Shown here in pieces: positions 1-8,986 of a DNA stretch of 64,000 bases. Under the pieces are notes generated by a model that searched no databases, was not told the origin of the DNA, and was given only the letters and a program-made list of their open reading frames with translations. This DNA is from Bacillus sp. Y1 (GTDB lineage Bacteria; Bacillota; Bacilli; Bacillales; Cytobacillaceae): NCBI RefSeq assembly GCF_003586445.1, contig NZ_CP030028.1:3486501-3550500 (forward strand), in the 5' to 3' direction. Each line of letters starts with the position of its first letter. The stretch's first letter is position 1. A program made the translations under genes and the position numbers.

Positions 1-749
1 CTTCCAGTCGTAATAAATACAAATACCGAAACTACAAATACAAACGTTCCTTCTCTAACTCCCTGGACAAAATGCGCATTCGTAATTTGCCTCCAATTAA
101 AGTTGTTTTTTCTCTCTTCCAAAATCCTTAAGAACATGTAACTTCCATTCGCAGGCCTTCTCTTTAAGAAAAAACTTAAAATAACGGCAACGGAAAATAA
201 CCCTAAAGAAGTAGCAAAGATAACGGAATACCCTGTGAATTTCTCTAGTTTTGAAATCACAGTTCCAGCAGCAATAGGACCGATCATTCCTCCAACAGAA
301 GAAAGAATTCCCAAAAAGCCGTTAAAGAAATCTCTTGTTTCTGGTTCCGTAATTTCAAAGGTTAACACATTAAAGGCCAGCCAGTAAAAACCATAACCAA
401 TCCCTAGTAATCCTCCTAACACCATTAAAAATTGCGAAGCATTGGCTCCTATTGTTAAAACGGTTAAGTAGAAAATAGCTAAAAAAATGACTCCTATACG
501 CAAAACAATTACTCGGTCAATCTTTTTAGCCCATCTGCCTGCAAGGATAAATGTTAAAGGCTGGAGAACAACAACTGAGAGGTTATAAATAGCTAAATCT
601 TTAAAGTCACCGGATTGTTTCCATAAATAAATATTTACAAATGTATTGGATAAAGCAACACTTAAGGAATACAGACCTCCTATTAACAAAAGCAAAAGCA
701 AATCCTTTGTCAGATCAATGTCACCAATTAATTTTTTAACTTTACTCAT
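1..749 (-). CDS. MFS family transporter, YqgE-like (partial, C-terminus off window)
   Basis: Open frame from an ATG at 749 running off the left edge, so about 249 N-terminal residues are visible. The product is very hydrophobic: it starts MSKVKKLIGDIDLTKD, followed by repeated 20-residue membrane segments, and a short basic cytoplasmic turn (GRWAKKIDRV) after the second helix, as in major facilitator transporters. A GGGGAG ribosome binding site lies just upstream. In B. subtilis the MFS gene yqgE is next to sodA, which supports the assignment by synteny. The substrate cannot be told from the sequence. Confidence 0.75.
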   Translation of the reverse strand, partial: MSKVKKLIGDIDLTKDLLLLLLIGGLYSLSVALSNTFVNIYLWKQSGDFKDLAIYNLSVVVLQPLTFILAGRWAKKIDRVIVLRIGVIFLAIFYLTVLTIGANASQFLMVLGGLLGIGYGFYWLAFNVLTFEITEPETRDFFNGFLGILSSVGGMIGPIAAGTVISKLEKFTGYSVIFATSLGLFSVAVILSFFLKRRPANGSYMFLRILEERKNNFNWRQITNAHFVQGVREGTFVFVVSVFVFITTG

Positions 750-823
750 GAATAGAAACTCCCCTTCGTATCTAAGGGTAGTTTTCAACAAGCTCACCTT
801 AATTATGTACAAAAATAAACAAA

Positions 824-849
824 AACGACGTGGAATTATCCACGTCGTT
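824..849 (-). terminator. Intrinsic terminator of sodA
   Basis: Perfect inverted repeat AACGACGTGGA/TCCACGTCGTT with a 4-nt loop, followed on the minus strand by a T-rich run. It begins about 10 bases after the sodA stop codon and separates sodA from the MFS gene. Confidence 0.9.
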
Positions 850-859
850 ACTTGTTTTT

Positions 860-1468
860 TTATTTTGCTTCAGCATATCTCTTTGAAACTTCATCCCAAT
901 TTACAACGTTCCAGAAAGTATTGATATAGTCTGGACGACGGTTTTGGAATTTTAAGTAGTAAGCGTGCTCCCAAACATCAAGACCAAGGATTGGCGTTTT
1001 CCCTTCCATTAATGGAGAGTCTTGATTTGGTGTGCTTGTCACTTCTAGTTCTCCGTTATTTACCGCAAGCCAAGCCCAACCAGAACCAAAGCAAGTTGTA
1101 GCAGCTTTTGCGAATTCTTCTTTAAAGCTATCAAGATTTCCAAACTTTGCATTGATTGCATCTAGAAGATCGCCAGTAGGTTCTCCTCCCCCATTTGGAG
1201 ATAAGATCTGCCAGAATAATGTGTGGTTAGCGTGTCCACCACCGTTGTTACGCACTGCTGTGCGAGCAGCTTCTGGTACTGCATCAAGATTAGCAATTAC
1301 TTCTTCAACTGACTTTGACAGTAATTCTTCATTTCCAGCTAAAGCATTATTCAAGTTCGTTACGTATGCGTTGTGATGTTTTGAGTGGTGAATGTTCATT
1401 GTTTCCTTGTCAATATGTGGTTCTAGAGCGTCGTAAGCATAAGGTAATTGCGGTAATTCGAATGCCAT
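860..1468 (-). CDS. sodA: Superoxide dismutase, Mn/Fe type
   Basis: 202 residues, the usual length. Converts superoxide to H2O2 and O2 in the cytoplasm. The four metal ligands of the family are present: His27 (in NIHHSKHH), the His of [11 protein letters not shown] near residue 82, and Asp and His of DVWEHAYY near 164-168. The GGG(H)ANHT and [16 protein letters not shown] signatures match bacterial MnSOD, and a manganese enzyme is the likelier reading in Bacillaceae, but metal choice is inference. ATG start with AGGAGGAG upstream. Monocistronic by layout: a strong terminator follows and the divergent fnr-like gene lies upstream. Confidence 0.97.
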   Translation of the reverse strand: MAFELPQLPYAYDALEPHIDKETMNIHHSKHHNAYVTNLNNALAGNEELLSKSVEEVIANLDAVPEAARTAVRNNGGGHANHTLFWQILSPNGGGEPTGDLLDAINAKFGNLDSFKEEFAKAATTCFGSGWAWLAVNNGELEVTSTPNQDSPLMEGKTPILGLDVWEHAYYLKFQNRRPDYINTFWNVVNWDEVSKRYAEAK

Positions 1469-1841
1469 GAATAACTCCTCCTAAATATGTATAATGATTT
1501 TTTCTTTAGAAAAATCCTTTCGTTTTTAACATTTGGATATTCCTAAAGTTATTAACTTAAGATTACCAAACTTGGCAACATTGTTCAAATATTAAGCTTA
1601 AGCCAACAGATTTACATTACCCTTTCTACAAAGAAATATTCGCATTACTAGATGGTATTTCCTCCTTTCATCATACCATTTCTGATGTTTCGATAATTTG
1701 TCAAAATTGTAAATATTAGCGTCATGTCAATGATTTAAGTCATAGCAGCTGTTTGTTGTTCTTTTTAAAGGACGCTACGTTATTGACACTCTTTATGTAT
1801 TTTTATTAAATCAAAGAGAGGAGAGAAAGGGCGGGTATTAT
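1469..1841. other. Divergent intergenic region between sodA and fnr-like gene
   Basis: 373 bp without a gene. It holds the sodA ribosome binding site (AGGAGGAG), a small hairpin at about 1497-1518 in the sodA leader, and the fnr-like promoter at 1783-1811. I found no clear sigma-A promoter for sodA, and no TGTGA-N6-TCACA Fnr/Crp palindrome or PerR box. Confidence 0.6.
1783..1811 (+). promoter_or_regulatory. Sigma-A promoter of the fnr-like gene
   Basis: Consensus -35 TTGACA at 1783-1788, 17-bp spacer, -10 TTAAAT (4 of 6) at 1806-1811. The start codon is 31 bp further on. Confidence 0.55.
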
Positions 1842-2537
1842 ATGAATGAAATAAATGTTTCATTATATAGCTTACTTATACAAGAATTTATAGATAAAGA
1901 AAATATACAGAAAATAAAAGCAGGTACAACTATATTTAATGAAAGAGATTCAGTGAGTCATATTTATATTCTATTACAGGGAAGTCTGTCTCTTGGAAGA
2001 GTTCATCTGAGAGGCAAAGAATTTATTATTAAAATTCTTAATGGAGAAGAATTAGTCATTGAATACCAATTATTTAAAACAAATCCGATTTATCACTTTT
2101 TTGCAAAAACCATTTCAGATTGCGAATTTCTTATAATCAAAAGAGAAGACTTCGAAAAGTTTGCGATGAGTTCACCTCGCGTCATGAGTGCATTGACTTC
2201 TTGGCTTAGTACTAGATATTTAAAAGCTCAAATGAAGTGCCAGGATCTAATTATGAACGGAAAAAAAGGGGGACTTTATAGTATCTTAATTCGACTTTGT
2301 AATAGTTACGGAATAATGACTGAAAAGGGAATTTTAATTGACTTACCACTCACCCATCAGGAACTCGCAAGTCTTACGTATGGAACAAGAGAAGTCATAC
2401 AACGCATGTTAAAAGAACTTAGGGAACTAGATGTTATATCGTATGATCAACAGAAGTTTACCGTAAAAAATTTAGCCTATTTAAAGCAAGAAGTAGATTG
2501 TCAAAACTGCCCACATGAAATATGCGGGTTAAACTAA
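1842..2537 (+). CDS. fnr: Crp/Fnr family regulator with C-terminal Fe-S cysteine motif
   Basis: 231 residues. Residues about 20-125 form a cyclic-nucleotide-binding-like beta barrel. Residues about 165-215 hold a winged helix with LTHQELASLTYGTREVIQR as the helix-turn-helix. The last residues carry Cys220-x2-Cys223-x4-Cys228. This spacing equals that of B. subtilis Fnr, where three C-terminal cysteines and an aspartate bind an oxygen-sensitive [4Fe-4S] cluster; Asp135 is a candidate for the fourth ligand. It differs from E. coli FNR, whose cluster cysteines are mainly N-terminal. The likely role is transcription control under low oxygen. Its position beside sodA is unlike B. subtilis, where fnr sits by narK. 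An Fnr-type oxygen sensor is my preferred reading; an ArfM-like or other Crp-family paralogue remains possible. Confidence 0.75.
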   Translation: MNEINVSLYSLLIQEFIDKENIQKIKAGTTIFNERDSVSHIYILLQGSLSLGRVHLRGKEFIIKILNGEELVIEYQLFKTNPIYHFFAKTISDCEFLIIKREDFEKFAMSSPRVMSALTSWLSTRYLKAQMKCQDLIMNGKKGGLYSILIRLCNSYGIMTEKGILIDLPLTHQELASLTYGTREVIQRMLKELRELDVISYDQQKFTVKNLAYLKQEVDCQNCPHEICGLN

Positions 2538-2538
2538 A

Positions 2539-2568
2539 AGAGAAAAGGGCTCAAAAGCTCTTTTCTCT
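2539..2568. terminator. Bidirectional terminator between fnr-like gene and DUF456 gene
   Basis: 13-bp stem AGAGAAAAGGGCT/AGCTCTTTTCTCT (one G-T pair), 4-nt loop, followed by TCTTTCTT on the plus strand. It lies between two convergent stop codons and probably serves both. Confidence 0.8.
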
Positions 2569-2574
2569 TCTTTC

Positions 2575-3057
2575 TTAAAGTACCACTAAGACAAAATATA
2601 TAATCATAAATAATTGAATAAGCCCTTTTGTAATTACGCTACTAATAAACCCAACTACTGACCCAATACCAACCCTTAAGGACTCCCTCAAGCCTCTTTT
2701 ATTTATAAGAAGTTCTGCAATAACCGCACCTATAAAGGGTCCCAAAATAATCCCTAGTATTGGGATGATAAACGGACCTATTAATAATCCAATCGTACTT
2801 CCCCATATCCCTGCTTTTGAGCCACCAAATTTTTTTACACCAAACATATTCGCTAAATAATCTACGCCAAATAATAAGAGGACAAATAAGCTTTGAATGC
2901 TCCAAAACAACCAATTAAAAGGTTCAAAGGAGAATAATAAGCCGTAAACGATAAAACCGCCAACCAAAAATAACACACCTGGAATGATCGGATAAATCAA
3001 ACCTACAAAAGAAACTAGAAAAAACAATACAATGATAAGCCAATACACTAGTTCCAT
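2575..3057 (-). CDS. yqgC: DUF456 family membrane protein, YqgC-like
   Basis: 160 residues from the ATG at 3057, chosen because AGAGGTGA lies a few bases upstream; the longer frame from 3075 begins inside the preceding terminator. The protein is almost entirely hydrophobic: two N-terminal membrane segments, a third, then a Gly/Pro-rich part (GPFIIPILGIILGPFIGAVIAELL) typical of DUF456. Function unknown. In B. subtilis yqgC also lies beside sodA, so this is the syntenic counterpart. Confidence 0.8.
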   Translation of the reverse strand: MELVYWLIIVLFFLVSFVGLIYPIIPGVLFLVGGFIVYGLLFSFEPFNWLFWSIQSLFVLLLFGVDYLANMFGVKKFGGSKAGIWGSTIGLLIGPFIIPILGIILGPFIGAVIAELLINKRGLRESLRVGIGSVVGFISSVITKGLIQLFMIIYFVLVVL

Positions 3058-3078
3058 CTTGTCACCTCTGTACAAAAA

Positions 3079-3099
3079 AACAAGGGAGGATCCCTTGTT
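3079..3099 (-). terminator. Terminator of the Na/Pi cotransporter gene
   Basis: Stem AACAAGGGA/TCCCTTGTT with a 3-nt loop, followed on the minus strand by a run of T. It starts three bases past the stop codon at 3102. Confidence 0.85.
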
Positions 3100-3101
3100 T
3101 T

Positions 3102-4745
3102 TTAAGAATGTCTTACTCCAAGAACTGCTTCTGCAATATTTACAGCATGGTCACCAATACGCTCTAGATTGCTAATAATATCAACATACACAATCCCTGC
3201 AGAACCGGAACACTTTCCTTCATTCAAACGAAGTATATGCTGCTTACGAAGAGTTCTTTCCATTTTATCAATTTGGTTTTCTTTTTCAACTACATGACGA
3301 GCCGCATCCAAGTCTTTATGATCAAGAGATTGAAGCGCTTCTTGAACAGTCGAAATAGTTAAAGCAAACATTTCTTCTAAATCTTTCATTGCACTCTCTG
3401 TAATTTTTACTTTATTAGAATTTTGATATTCAACTAGCTCAACAATATTTTCGAAATGGTCCCCTATTCTCTCAATATCACGAACCGTATCCATTAGCGT
3501 TGTATGCTCTTCTGAATCATTTGTTGAGAGTGGGCTTGTAGCTAGTTGCACTAGATAATCAGTAATTTTTCGGTCAAGATTATTTATTGCACTTTCTAAC
3601 TGATACGCTGATTCTGCATGCTTGTTCTGCTTTGTATTAACAAAACTACTAGTTTCCTCTAACCCTTTAATGGCAAATTGCCCCATTCTTAACACTTCTT
3701 CCTTCGCTTGTCCTAAAGCAATAGAAGGGGACTGCTTTATAAAGTTAGGGTCTAAATGCTTCGATTTGTAATCAATCAGAGAGTCATCACCTGGTATTAG
3801 TTTGATCACAATAAGTGCAAGTAATCCAATAAACGGAAATTGAATGATTGTATTTGTCGTATTGAAGATACCATGAGCAAAGGCAATCGTCATTTCTTCA
3901 TTTAAATTTAAAGCACCTTGTAAAGATGTAATAATTTTTGTAAAAGGAATCAGGAAAATCATAAAGATGGCTGTACCAATGAGATTAAATAACACATGAG
4001 TGGCAGCCGCTCTTCTTGCAGCAACCGATGCACCAATTGATGCTAAAACAGCTGTTATCGTTGTTCCAATATTATCTCCAAACAATACAGGAAGTGCTGC
4101 ATCAATATTTATTAGATTTTCTGCATATAAGCCTTGTAGTATTCCAATCGTTGCACTAGAACTTTGTACAATAACGGTAAATATCGTTCCAATCACAACA
4201 CCCAAAATAGGATTAGAACTCATATTAACGGTTAACTCGTGAAAGGCCTCTAAGCTTCTTAGCGGCTTCATCCCACCACTCATTAACTCTAATCCATAAA
4301 ACAATGCCCCGAAACCAAAAATAATTTGTCCAATGCTAGTTGTTTTATTGTTTTTAAAGAAGAATATAAGAATTGAACCAAGAGCAATAATTGGAAGCGC
4401 ATATTCACCAATATCAATACCAATGATAAATGCGGTAACGGTTGTACCGATGTTTGCCCCCATAATAACACCAATTGCTTGTCGCAATGTCATAAAACCA
4501 GCACTTACTAACCCAACGGTAATGACCGTAGTACCAGAACTACTTTGGATTAGCACTGTAACAATAATACCTGCTAACACACCCATGAAAGGATTGGTTG
4601 TAAATCGATCAAGAATATCTCTTAATTTGTCTCCTGCCGACTTTTGCAAGCCATCCCCCATAAACTTGATACCAAATAAGAAAATTCCAAGGCCACCTAA
4701 AAACTCAAAAATCATTTGCTGGATGTTTAATTCCAAGTATTTCAA
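3102..4745 (-). CDS. Na/Pi cotransporter family protein with C-terminal PhoU domain
   Basis: 547 residues. The N-terminal part (about 1-315) has two Na/Pi-cotransporter repeats, each with the QSSS signature (QSSSGTTVITVG and QSSSATIGIL), plus GANIGTT and GDNIGTT motifs. The C-terminal 200 residues are helical and PhoU-like, with the repeated ERIGDH motif seen twice (RDIERIGDHFENI, LERIGDHAVNI). This architecture (NptA/YjbB type) is associated with phosphate import or export coupled to sodium; direction is not predictable here. TAGGGG precedes the ATG. A shorter relative without PhoU is at 40317-41240. I know of no gene at this position in B. subtilis. Confidence 0.88.
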   Translation of the reverse strand: MKYLELNIQQMIFEFLGGLGIFLFGIKFMGDGLQKSAGDKLRDILDRFTTNPFMGVLAGIIVTVLIQSSSGTTVITVGLVSAGFMTLRQAIGVIMGANIGTTVTAFIIGIDIGEYALPIIALGSILIFFFKNNKTTSIGQIIFGFGALFYGLELMSGGMKPLRSLEAFHELTVNMSSNPILGVVIGTIFTVIVQSSSATIGILQGLYAENLINIDAALPVLFGDNIGTTITAVLASIGASVAARRAAATHVLFNLIGTAIFMIFLIPFTKIITSLQGALNLNEEMTIAFAHGIFNTTNTIIQFPFIGLLALIVIKLIPGDDSLIDYKSKHLDPNFIKQSPSIALGQAKEEVLRMGQFAIKGLEETSSFVNTKQNKHAESAYQLESAINNLDRKITDYLVQLATSPLSTNDSEEHTTLMDTVRDIERIGDHFENIVELVEYQNSNKVKITESAMKDLEEMFALTISTVQEALQSLDHKDLDAARHVVEKENQIDKMERTLRKQHILRLNEGKCSGSAGIVYVDIISNLERIGDHAVNIAEAVLGVRHS

Positions 4746-4983
4746 CCCCTACACTTTTTTCGACATTATTCTTAAAAACCCCTTAATCATTATGTGTAAC
4801 GTAAAGAAAAAAGTAAATATTATTATCTTTAAATTTACAATGCCTTAACAAAAGGATAGTAATGTTACAATTATGTTACAAAGAGTATCCCTATTTTTTA
4901 ACTAATCTTGTTTACTTGGACAACAAAGCCATATAACGATAAAATAATGAAGGATTACATAGAAAGGTGTGTGTCATGCGCTC

Positions 4984-5754
4984 ATGAACATATTTCAGCA
5001 ATTATTTAAAAGTCTCTACTCTCCTAAAGACATTGCTATAACCAGATTCCAAGGTATTGGAAAAACCATTCTTTATGTCTTTCTACTAACTCTTGTTTCT
5101 GTTATTCCAACCATTAGCTATGTAAGTTCAGCTATAAATAATGGAATTGAGACAGCCGCCCACACAGTAGATAAGGAGCTTCCTGATTTTTCAATAGAAA
5201 ATGGTGAGCTCTCAGCAGACCAAGAGGAACCGATCTATATTGAGGATGCGGATTTTACAATTATTTTTGATTCTACTGGTGAAGTTAGTGAGAATGATTT
5301 AGAGGGCTATGAGAATGCCTTCGCTCTTCTTCAAAATGAGTTTGTTCTCATTGCAGGAGGAACGCTCGACACTTACGACTATTCAACTTTATCCGACCTA
5401 AACATTACGAAGGACAGTATCTTGGAAGTGATCCATTCCGTTGACGGTTTATTGGCAGTTATTATTCCCGTCCTTGCACTTACCATTTATATTTTTTCAA
5501 GCGGAATCAAATTTATTGAAATTACCATTCTTGCATTGTTCGGTCTATTTATTAAGAATGTAACCAGTCGTAATCTACCATATCGACAATTGTGGAGACT
5601 ATCAGCTTATAGTGTGACTCTCCCTACTATTTTCTTTACGATAATGGAAGCTTTTCAAACGAACGTTCCTAACGGGTTCCTAATTAATTGGTTTGTTTCT
5701 ATCATTATGTTGTATTTAACAGTACGAGAAATCCCTCAGAAAGCTAAGAAATAA
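4984..5754 (+). CDS. yqgB: DUF1189 family membrane protein, YqgB-like
   Basis: 256 residues from the ATG at 4984 (MNIFQQLFKSLYSPKDIA), the N-terminus typical of DUF1189 proteins. One membrane helix lies at about residues 30-50, then an acidic extracytoplasmic part of about 100 residues, then three or four helices to the C-terminus. The ribosome binding site AGAAAGG is 16 bases before this ATG, which is long; a GTG at 4969 in the same frame would add five residues but sits almost on the site. Function unknown; synteny with B. subtilis yqgB supports the name. Confidence 0.75.
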   Translation: MNIFQQLFKSLYSPKDIAITRFQGIGKTILYVFLLTLVSVIPTISYVSSAINNGIETAAHTVDKELPDFSIENGELSADQEEPIYIEDADFTIIFDSTGEVSENDLEGYENAFALLQNEFVLIAGGTLDTYDYSTLSDLNITKDSILEVIHSVDGLLAVIIPVLALTIYIFSSGIKFIEITILALFGLFIKNVTSRNLPYRQLWRLSAYSVTLPTIFFTIMEAFQTNVPNGFLINWFVSIIMLYLTVREIPQKAKK

Positions 5755-5757
5755 AAG

Positions 5758-5781
5758 AAAAACGCGATATTACGCGTTTTT
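5758..5781 (+). terminator. Terminator of yqgB
   Basis: Perfect AAAAACGCG/CGCGTTTTT stem with a 6-nt loop followed by CTTTTTTT, directly after the stop codon. Confidence 0.9.
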
Positions 5782-5854
5782 CTTTTTTTATTTGTACTAT
5801 CAATTTTTCTACTGCATATAAATAGAGTAACTCTACTAATAAGGAGAATCGTCC

Positions 5855-6211
5855 ATGAAACGTCTCTTCGTTTCTCTACTAGTTACTCTTATTTTGTATA
5901 TCATATATGTTGACTTAAGCATAGGTACGATACCAAACACAAACAATGAAACGATAGAATCCATTGAAGTAGATTCTAAAGTGAATCATACAGAAGAGAC
6001 TGTTATTGCATCTTTTAGTAAAACCGTGGAGCAGGGAGAAACTGTTCTTTCGATCATAGAGACACAACTAGAGGGAGCGGTACCAGTCCCTATAGAAAAA
6101 ATAGTAAATGATTTTATCCAATTAAATAAAGGCAAAAAACCAGAGGAAATTCAAGCCGGAAAGTCATACCTATTTCCTGATTACAGCAAATCCGATAGCA
6201 ACTCACAATAA
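5855..6211 (+). CDS. yqfZ: LysM-like small exported/membrane protein, YqfZ
   Basis: 118 residues. Residues 1-22 form a single hydrophobic segment (signal anchor or signal peptide) after MKR. A Glu/Thr-rich linker follows. Residues about 55-110 resemble a LysM domain: VEQGETVLSII at the start, LN near the middle and IQAGKSYLFPDY at the end. The gene sits directly before ispG as yqfZ does in B. subtilis. LysM domains bind peptidoglycan, so a cell-surface location is likely. AAGGAG lies upstream of the ATG. Confidence 0.7.
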   Translation: MKRLFVSLLVTLILYIIYVDLSIGTIPNTNNETIESIEVDSKVNHTEETVIASFSKTVEQGETVLSIIETQLEGAVPVPIEKIVNDFIQLNKGKKPEEIQAGKSYLFPDYSKSDSNSQ

Positions 6212-6328
6212 TGGAGACTTTTTCCCGGCATCAAGATTCTTGTCACCTTTAACGTTCATTGTTACAATGTTCAATAGGAAAGTACTAAGATTAATTTAGA
6301 TCTTTTTTTCAAAAGGAGAGAATCACTG

Positions 6329-7435
6329 TTGAGTGAAATTATACATCGTACAAAAACTCGTCCCATAAAAGTCGGACCTTTAACTATTGGTGGAAATAAT
6401 GAAGTTGTTATTCAAAGCATGACTACCACAAAAACTCATGATGTTGAGGCCACGGTTGCTGAAATAAAGAGGCTAGAAGAAGCCGGTTGTCAAATCGTGC
6501 GTGTTGCTTGTCCTGATGAAAGAGCAGCTAACGCCATTTCTGAAATTAAAAAAAGAATTAATATTCCTCTAGTGGTAGATATCCACTTTGATTACAAACT
6601 AGCTCTAAAAGCGATTGAGGGAGGTGCGGATAAAATCCGTATTAATCCCGGTAATATTGGTCGTCGTGAAAAAGTGGAGGCAGTTGTTAAAGCGGCTAAA
6701 GAGAAGGGCATTCCAATCCGAATTGGTGTCAATGCTGGTTCATTGGAGAAAAGAATATTAGAGAAATATGGGTACCCAACAGCTGATGGCATGGTAGAAA
6801 GTGCCTTGCACCATATCAAAATTTTAGAAGACCTCGACTTTCATGATATCATCGTCAGTATGAAGGCATCAGATGTTAATCTTGCTATTGAAGCCTATGA
6901 TAAAGCGGCAAGAGCGTTCGATTATCCTTTACATCTTGGAATTACTGAATCAGGAACTTTGTTTGCAGGTACTGTAAAAAGTGCAGCAGGTTTGGGAGCG
7001 ATCTTAAGCAAGGGAATTGGCAACACTGTTCGAATTTCACTTAGTGCTGACCCTGTAGAAGAAGTGAAGGTTGCCCGTGAGTTATTAAAATCATTTGGTT
7101 TATCTTCAAATGCGGCAACACTTATTTCTTGTCCAACATGTGGAAGAATTGAAATTGACTTAATTTCGATTGCAAACGAGGTAGAGGAGTACATTCAGCA
7201 GATTAAAGTACCAATTAAAGTGGCCGTATTGGGCTGTGCTGTAAATGGTCCTGGTGAAGCTAGAGAGGCCGATATAGGAATAGCAGGAGCACGAGGCGAA
7301 GGCCTTTTATTCCGTAAAGGGGAAATTGTCCGCAAAGTTCCTGAAGCAACAATGGTGGAAGAGCTTAAAAAGGAAATCGATCAAATTGCTGCAGAATTTC
7401 AAGCAAAACGTGATCAGGAAGCACTACAATCATAA
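6329..7435 (+). CDS. ispG: 4-hydroxy-3-methylbut-2-en-1-yl diphosphate synthase (flavodoxin)
   Basis: 368 residues. Penultimate enzyme of the MEP isoprenoid pathway: reduces MEcPP to HMBPP with a [4Fe-4S] cluster. The N-terminal TIM barrel carries VQSMT-like ([13 protein letters not shown]) and the C-terminal part carries the cluster ligands in SCPTCGR (about 265-271) and GCAVNGPGE (about 302-310), with the conserved Glu. The start is TTG at 6329, eight bases after AAAGGAGAG; no better start exists. The other late MEP enzyme, IspH, is in the same window at 14258. Confidence 0.97.
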   Translation: MSEIIHRTKTRPIKVGPLTIGGNNEVVIQSMTTTKTHDVEATVAEIKRLEEAGCQIVRVACPDERAANAISEIKKRINIPLVVDIHFDYKLALKAIEGGADKIRINPGNIGRREKVEAVVKAAKEKGIPIRIGVNAGSLEKRILEKYGYPTADGMVESALHHIKILEDLDFHDIIVSMKASDVNLAIEAYDKAARAFDYPLHLGITESGTLFAGTVKSAAGLGAILSKGIGNTVRISLSADPVEEVKVARELLKSFGLSSNAATLISCPTCGRIEIDLISIANEVEEYIQQIKVPIKVAVLGCAVNGPGEAREADIGIAGARGEGLLFRKGEIVRKVPEATMVEELKKEIDQIAAEFQAKRDQEALQS

Positions 7436-7443
7436 TTAGAGAA

Positions 7444-7473
7444 AGAGGCTCTGGCGTAATCGCCGGAGCCTCT
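7444..7473. terminator. Bidirectional terminator between ispG and yqfX
   Basis: 13-bp stem AGAGGCTCtGGCG/CGCCgGAGCCTCT with a short loop, then TCTTTTA on the plus strand. It lies between convergent genes. Confidence 0.85.
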
Positions 7474-7490
7474 TCTTTTATCTGTAGCGG

Positions 7491-7868
7491 TTAAAAAAAT
7501 GGTAGTATAAACATACCGACAATGATTGAAATCGCTCCAATCCCGATAGCCCAGCTACCAAGGCCAGTTGCTCCACGTCTTCGGGCGATAAACCCTAATA
7601 CAATCCCAACTGCTCCAAACAAGATTGGGGCAACAAACAATGAAAGGATAGAAATGATTAAAGCAGCAAACCCTATCCCTGTGCCGCTTTTCATCGTCTG
7701 ACCAACATTATTTATTGTTCGTTCTCTGTTAAAAGTAGTTGGTGCAGCAATTTCAGCTGAGGTTTCTTCTAAATAATCTGCAGGTTGGTATTTATTTGTT
7801 TCACCAACATTGTCGCTCGTACGAAGGTAATCAAATGACCCTTCGTTGTTGCGTTCTTGATCTGCCAT
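7491..7868 (-). CDS. yqfX: Small membrane protein YqfX
   Basis: About 125 residues. The first 60 are polar and acidic; the last 60 hold two hydrophobic segments separated by a positively charged turn (ARRRGATG), ending FILPFF, as in DUF4190-like small membrane proteins. The ATG at 7868 is preferred because GAGGG is six bases upstream; an ATG two codons earlier (7874) abuts that site. Same position as B. subtilis yqfX. Function unknown. Confidence 0.7.
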   Translation of the reverse strand: MADQERNNEGSFDYLRTSDNVGETNKYQPADYLEETSAEIAAPTTFNRERTINNVGQTMKSGTGIGFAALIISILSLFVAPILFGAVGIVLGFIARRRGATGLGSWAIGIGAISIIVGMFILPFF

Positions 7869-7995
7869 ATTCATCCCTCGCTTTCCTTTGATAGGAGCAG
7901 TATTATTATTTGCTTTTACGCAACAATTATGTTGTTAATCATTTCTAATTCGACTATTTTCAATGATGGAATATAACGAAATGGGGAAGTACTAC

Positions 7996-8565
7996 ATGAA
8001 GAAAAGAACATTAGGATTTGATATTGATGGAACCATTACCTGCCCTGCAGCTATAGTTCCGTTTATAAATGAAGCATTTCAATTACAATTATCACTCGCA
8101 GATTTAACTGACTATGATTTATTAAAAGTAGTGAATGTTCCAGAAAAAGAATTTACCAACTGGTATGAACAAAAAGAGGCAGACATCTTCACTATGTCGC
8201 CATTAGCTATGGGTGCAAAGGAAGTATTATTAGAATGGGGGAAACACCACGAATTAATTTTCATCAGCGCACGTGGAGAAAATGTGTTAGAGGTGACCAA
8301 AGAGTGGTTTATTAACCATGGGATCAGCTACGATCATTTAGAACTTATCGGATCACATGAAAAAGTAGAAGCAGCAAAAAAGTACGGGGTGGAAATATTT
8401 TTTGAAGATAAGTATGAAAATGCCATTGAAATTGCGAAAAAATGCCATATACCTGTACTTCTATTTGATACGCCTTATAATCAAGGCTCCCTTCCAAATG
8501 AGGTAAAAAGAGTTTTTAGTTGGAAGGAAGCCAATAATTGGGTTGAGAAATGGTTCAATTGTTAA
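7996..8565 (+). CDS. yqfW: Putative 5'(3')-deoxyribonucleotidase / HAD nucleotidase YqfW
   Basis: 189 residues from the ATG at 7996 (MKKRTLGFDIDGTI), with GGGG upstream; upstream in-frame ATGs at 7963 and 7981 lack a site. HAD motif I is FDIDGT (catalytic Asp), motif II is FISARGE, and motif III/IV region has FFEDKYENA. This matches the 5'-nucleotidase C-type family; the family dephosphorylates nucleoside monophosphates, but the substrate is unproven. Convergent with zur, four bases apart. Confidence 0.8.
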   Translation: MKKRTLGFDIDGTITCPAAIVPFINEAFQLQLSLADLTDYDLLKVVNVPEKEFTNWYEQKEADIFTMSPLAMGAKEVLLEWGKHHELIFISARGENVLEVTKEWFINHGISYDHLELIGSHEKVEAAKKYGVEIFFEDKYENAIEIAKKCHIPVLLFDTPYNQGSLPNEVKRVFSWKEANNWVEKWFNC

Positions 8566-8569
8566 ATTT

Positions 8570-8986
8570 TTAACTAAGCGTACATTCTGGGCATCGGCCA
8601 TAAATTTCAAATTTATGGCCAGAGATATCATAGTCCTTCAAGCTTTCCTGTAAACTATTCATGGGGCAAGTATCAATTTCCTTCGTTTTTCCACAGTCCA
8701 AACAAATAAAATGATGGTGATGGTGTTTACTTTCACAAGAATAACGAAAATGTTTTTCACCTGATAATTCAGTCATTTCAAAAATACCTAGATCTACAAA
8801 TAACGAGAGATTGCGATAAATCGTATCAAAGCTTAACCCAGGATAATGATCCTTCATCTGGTCAAGCACGTCCTTAGCCGTTAAATATTTATTGCTGTTA
8901 GCAAAAAGACCAAGCATTTCTTCTCTTTTCCCTGTATGCTTGTAGCCTTTATTTTTTAATAACTCAAGAGCTTCAGTTACATTCAT
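8570..8986 (-). CDS. zur: Zinc uptake regulator, Fur family
   Basis: 138 residues. An N-terminal winged helix (about 1-80) is followed by the Fur-family dimerisation domain. It has the His-rich [13 protein letters not shown] stretch and two structural-zinc CxxC pairs (CLDC and CPEC). Synteny with B. subtilis zur (yqfV), its place as last gene of a zinc transporter operon, and a Zur box before that operon all favour Zur over Fur or PerR. It overlaps znuB by ATGA, so the operon should be autoregulated. Represses zinc uptake genes when zinc is sufficient. Confidence 0.92.
   Translation of the reverse strand: MNVTEALELLKNKGYKHTGKREEMLGLFANSNKYLTAKDVLDQMKDHYPGLSFDTIYRNLSLFVDLGIFEMTELSGEKHFRYSCESKHHHHHFICLDCGKTKEIDTCPMNSLQESLKDYDISGHKFEIYGRCPECTLS

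Noticed and set aside
646..924. 92-codon plus-strand frame over the MFS start and the sodA terminator
   Set aside because: Crosses a terminator and two genes on the other strand; not credible.
1469..1841. PerR or Fnr operator between sodA and the fnr-like gene
   Set aside because: No palindrome near consensus found on reading both strands.
3057..3075. Upstream ATG for the DUF456 gene
   Set aside because: It lies next to the preceding terminator and has no ribosome binding site; the ATG at 3057 has AGAGGTGA.
4333..4848. 171-codon plus-strand frame opposite the Na/Pi cotransporter gene
   Set aside because: Antisense to a well-supported gene, no ribosome binding site and no family resemblance; typical shadow frame.
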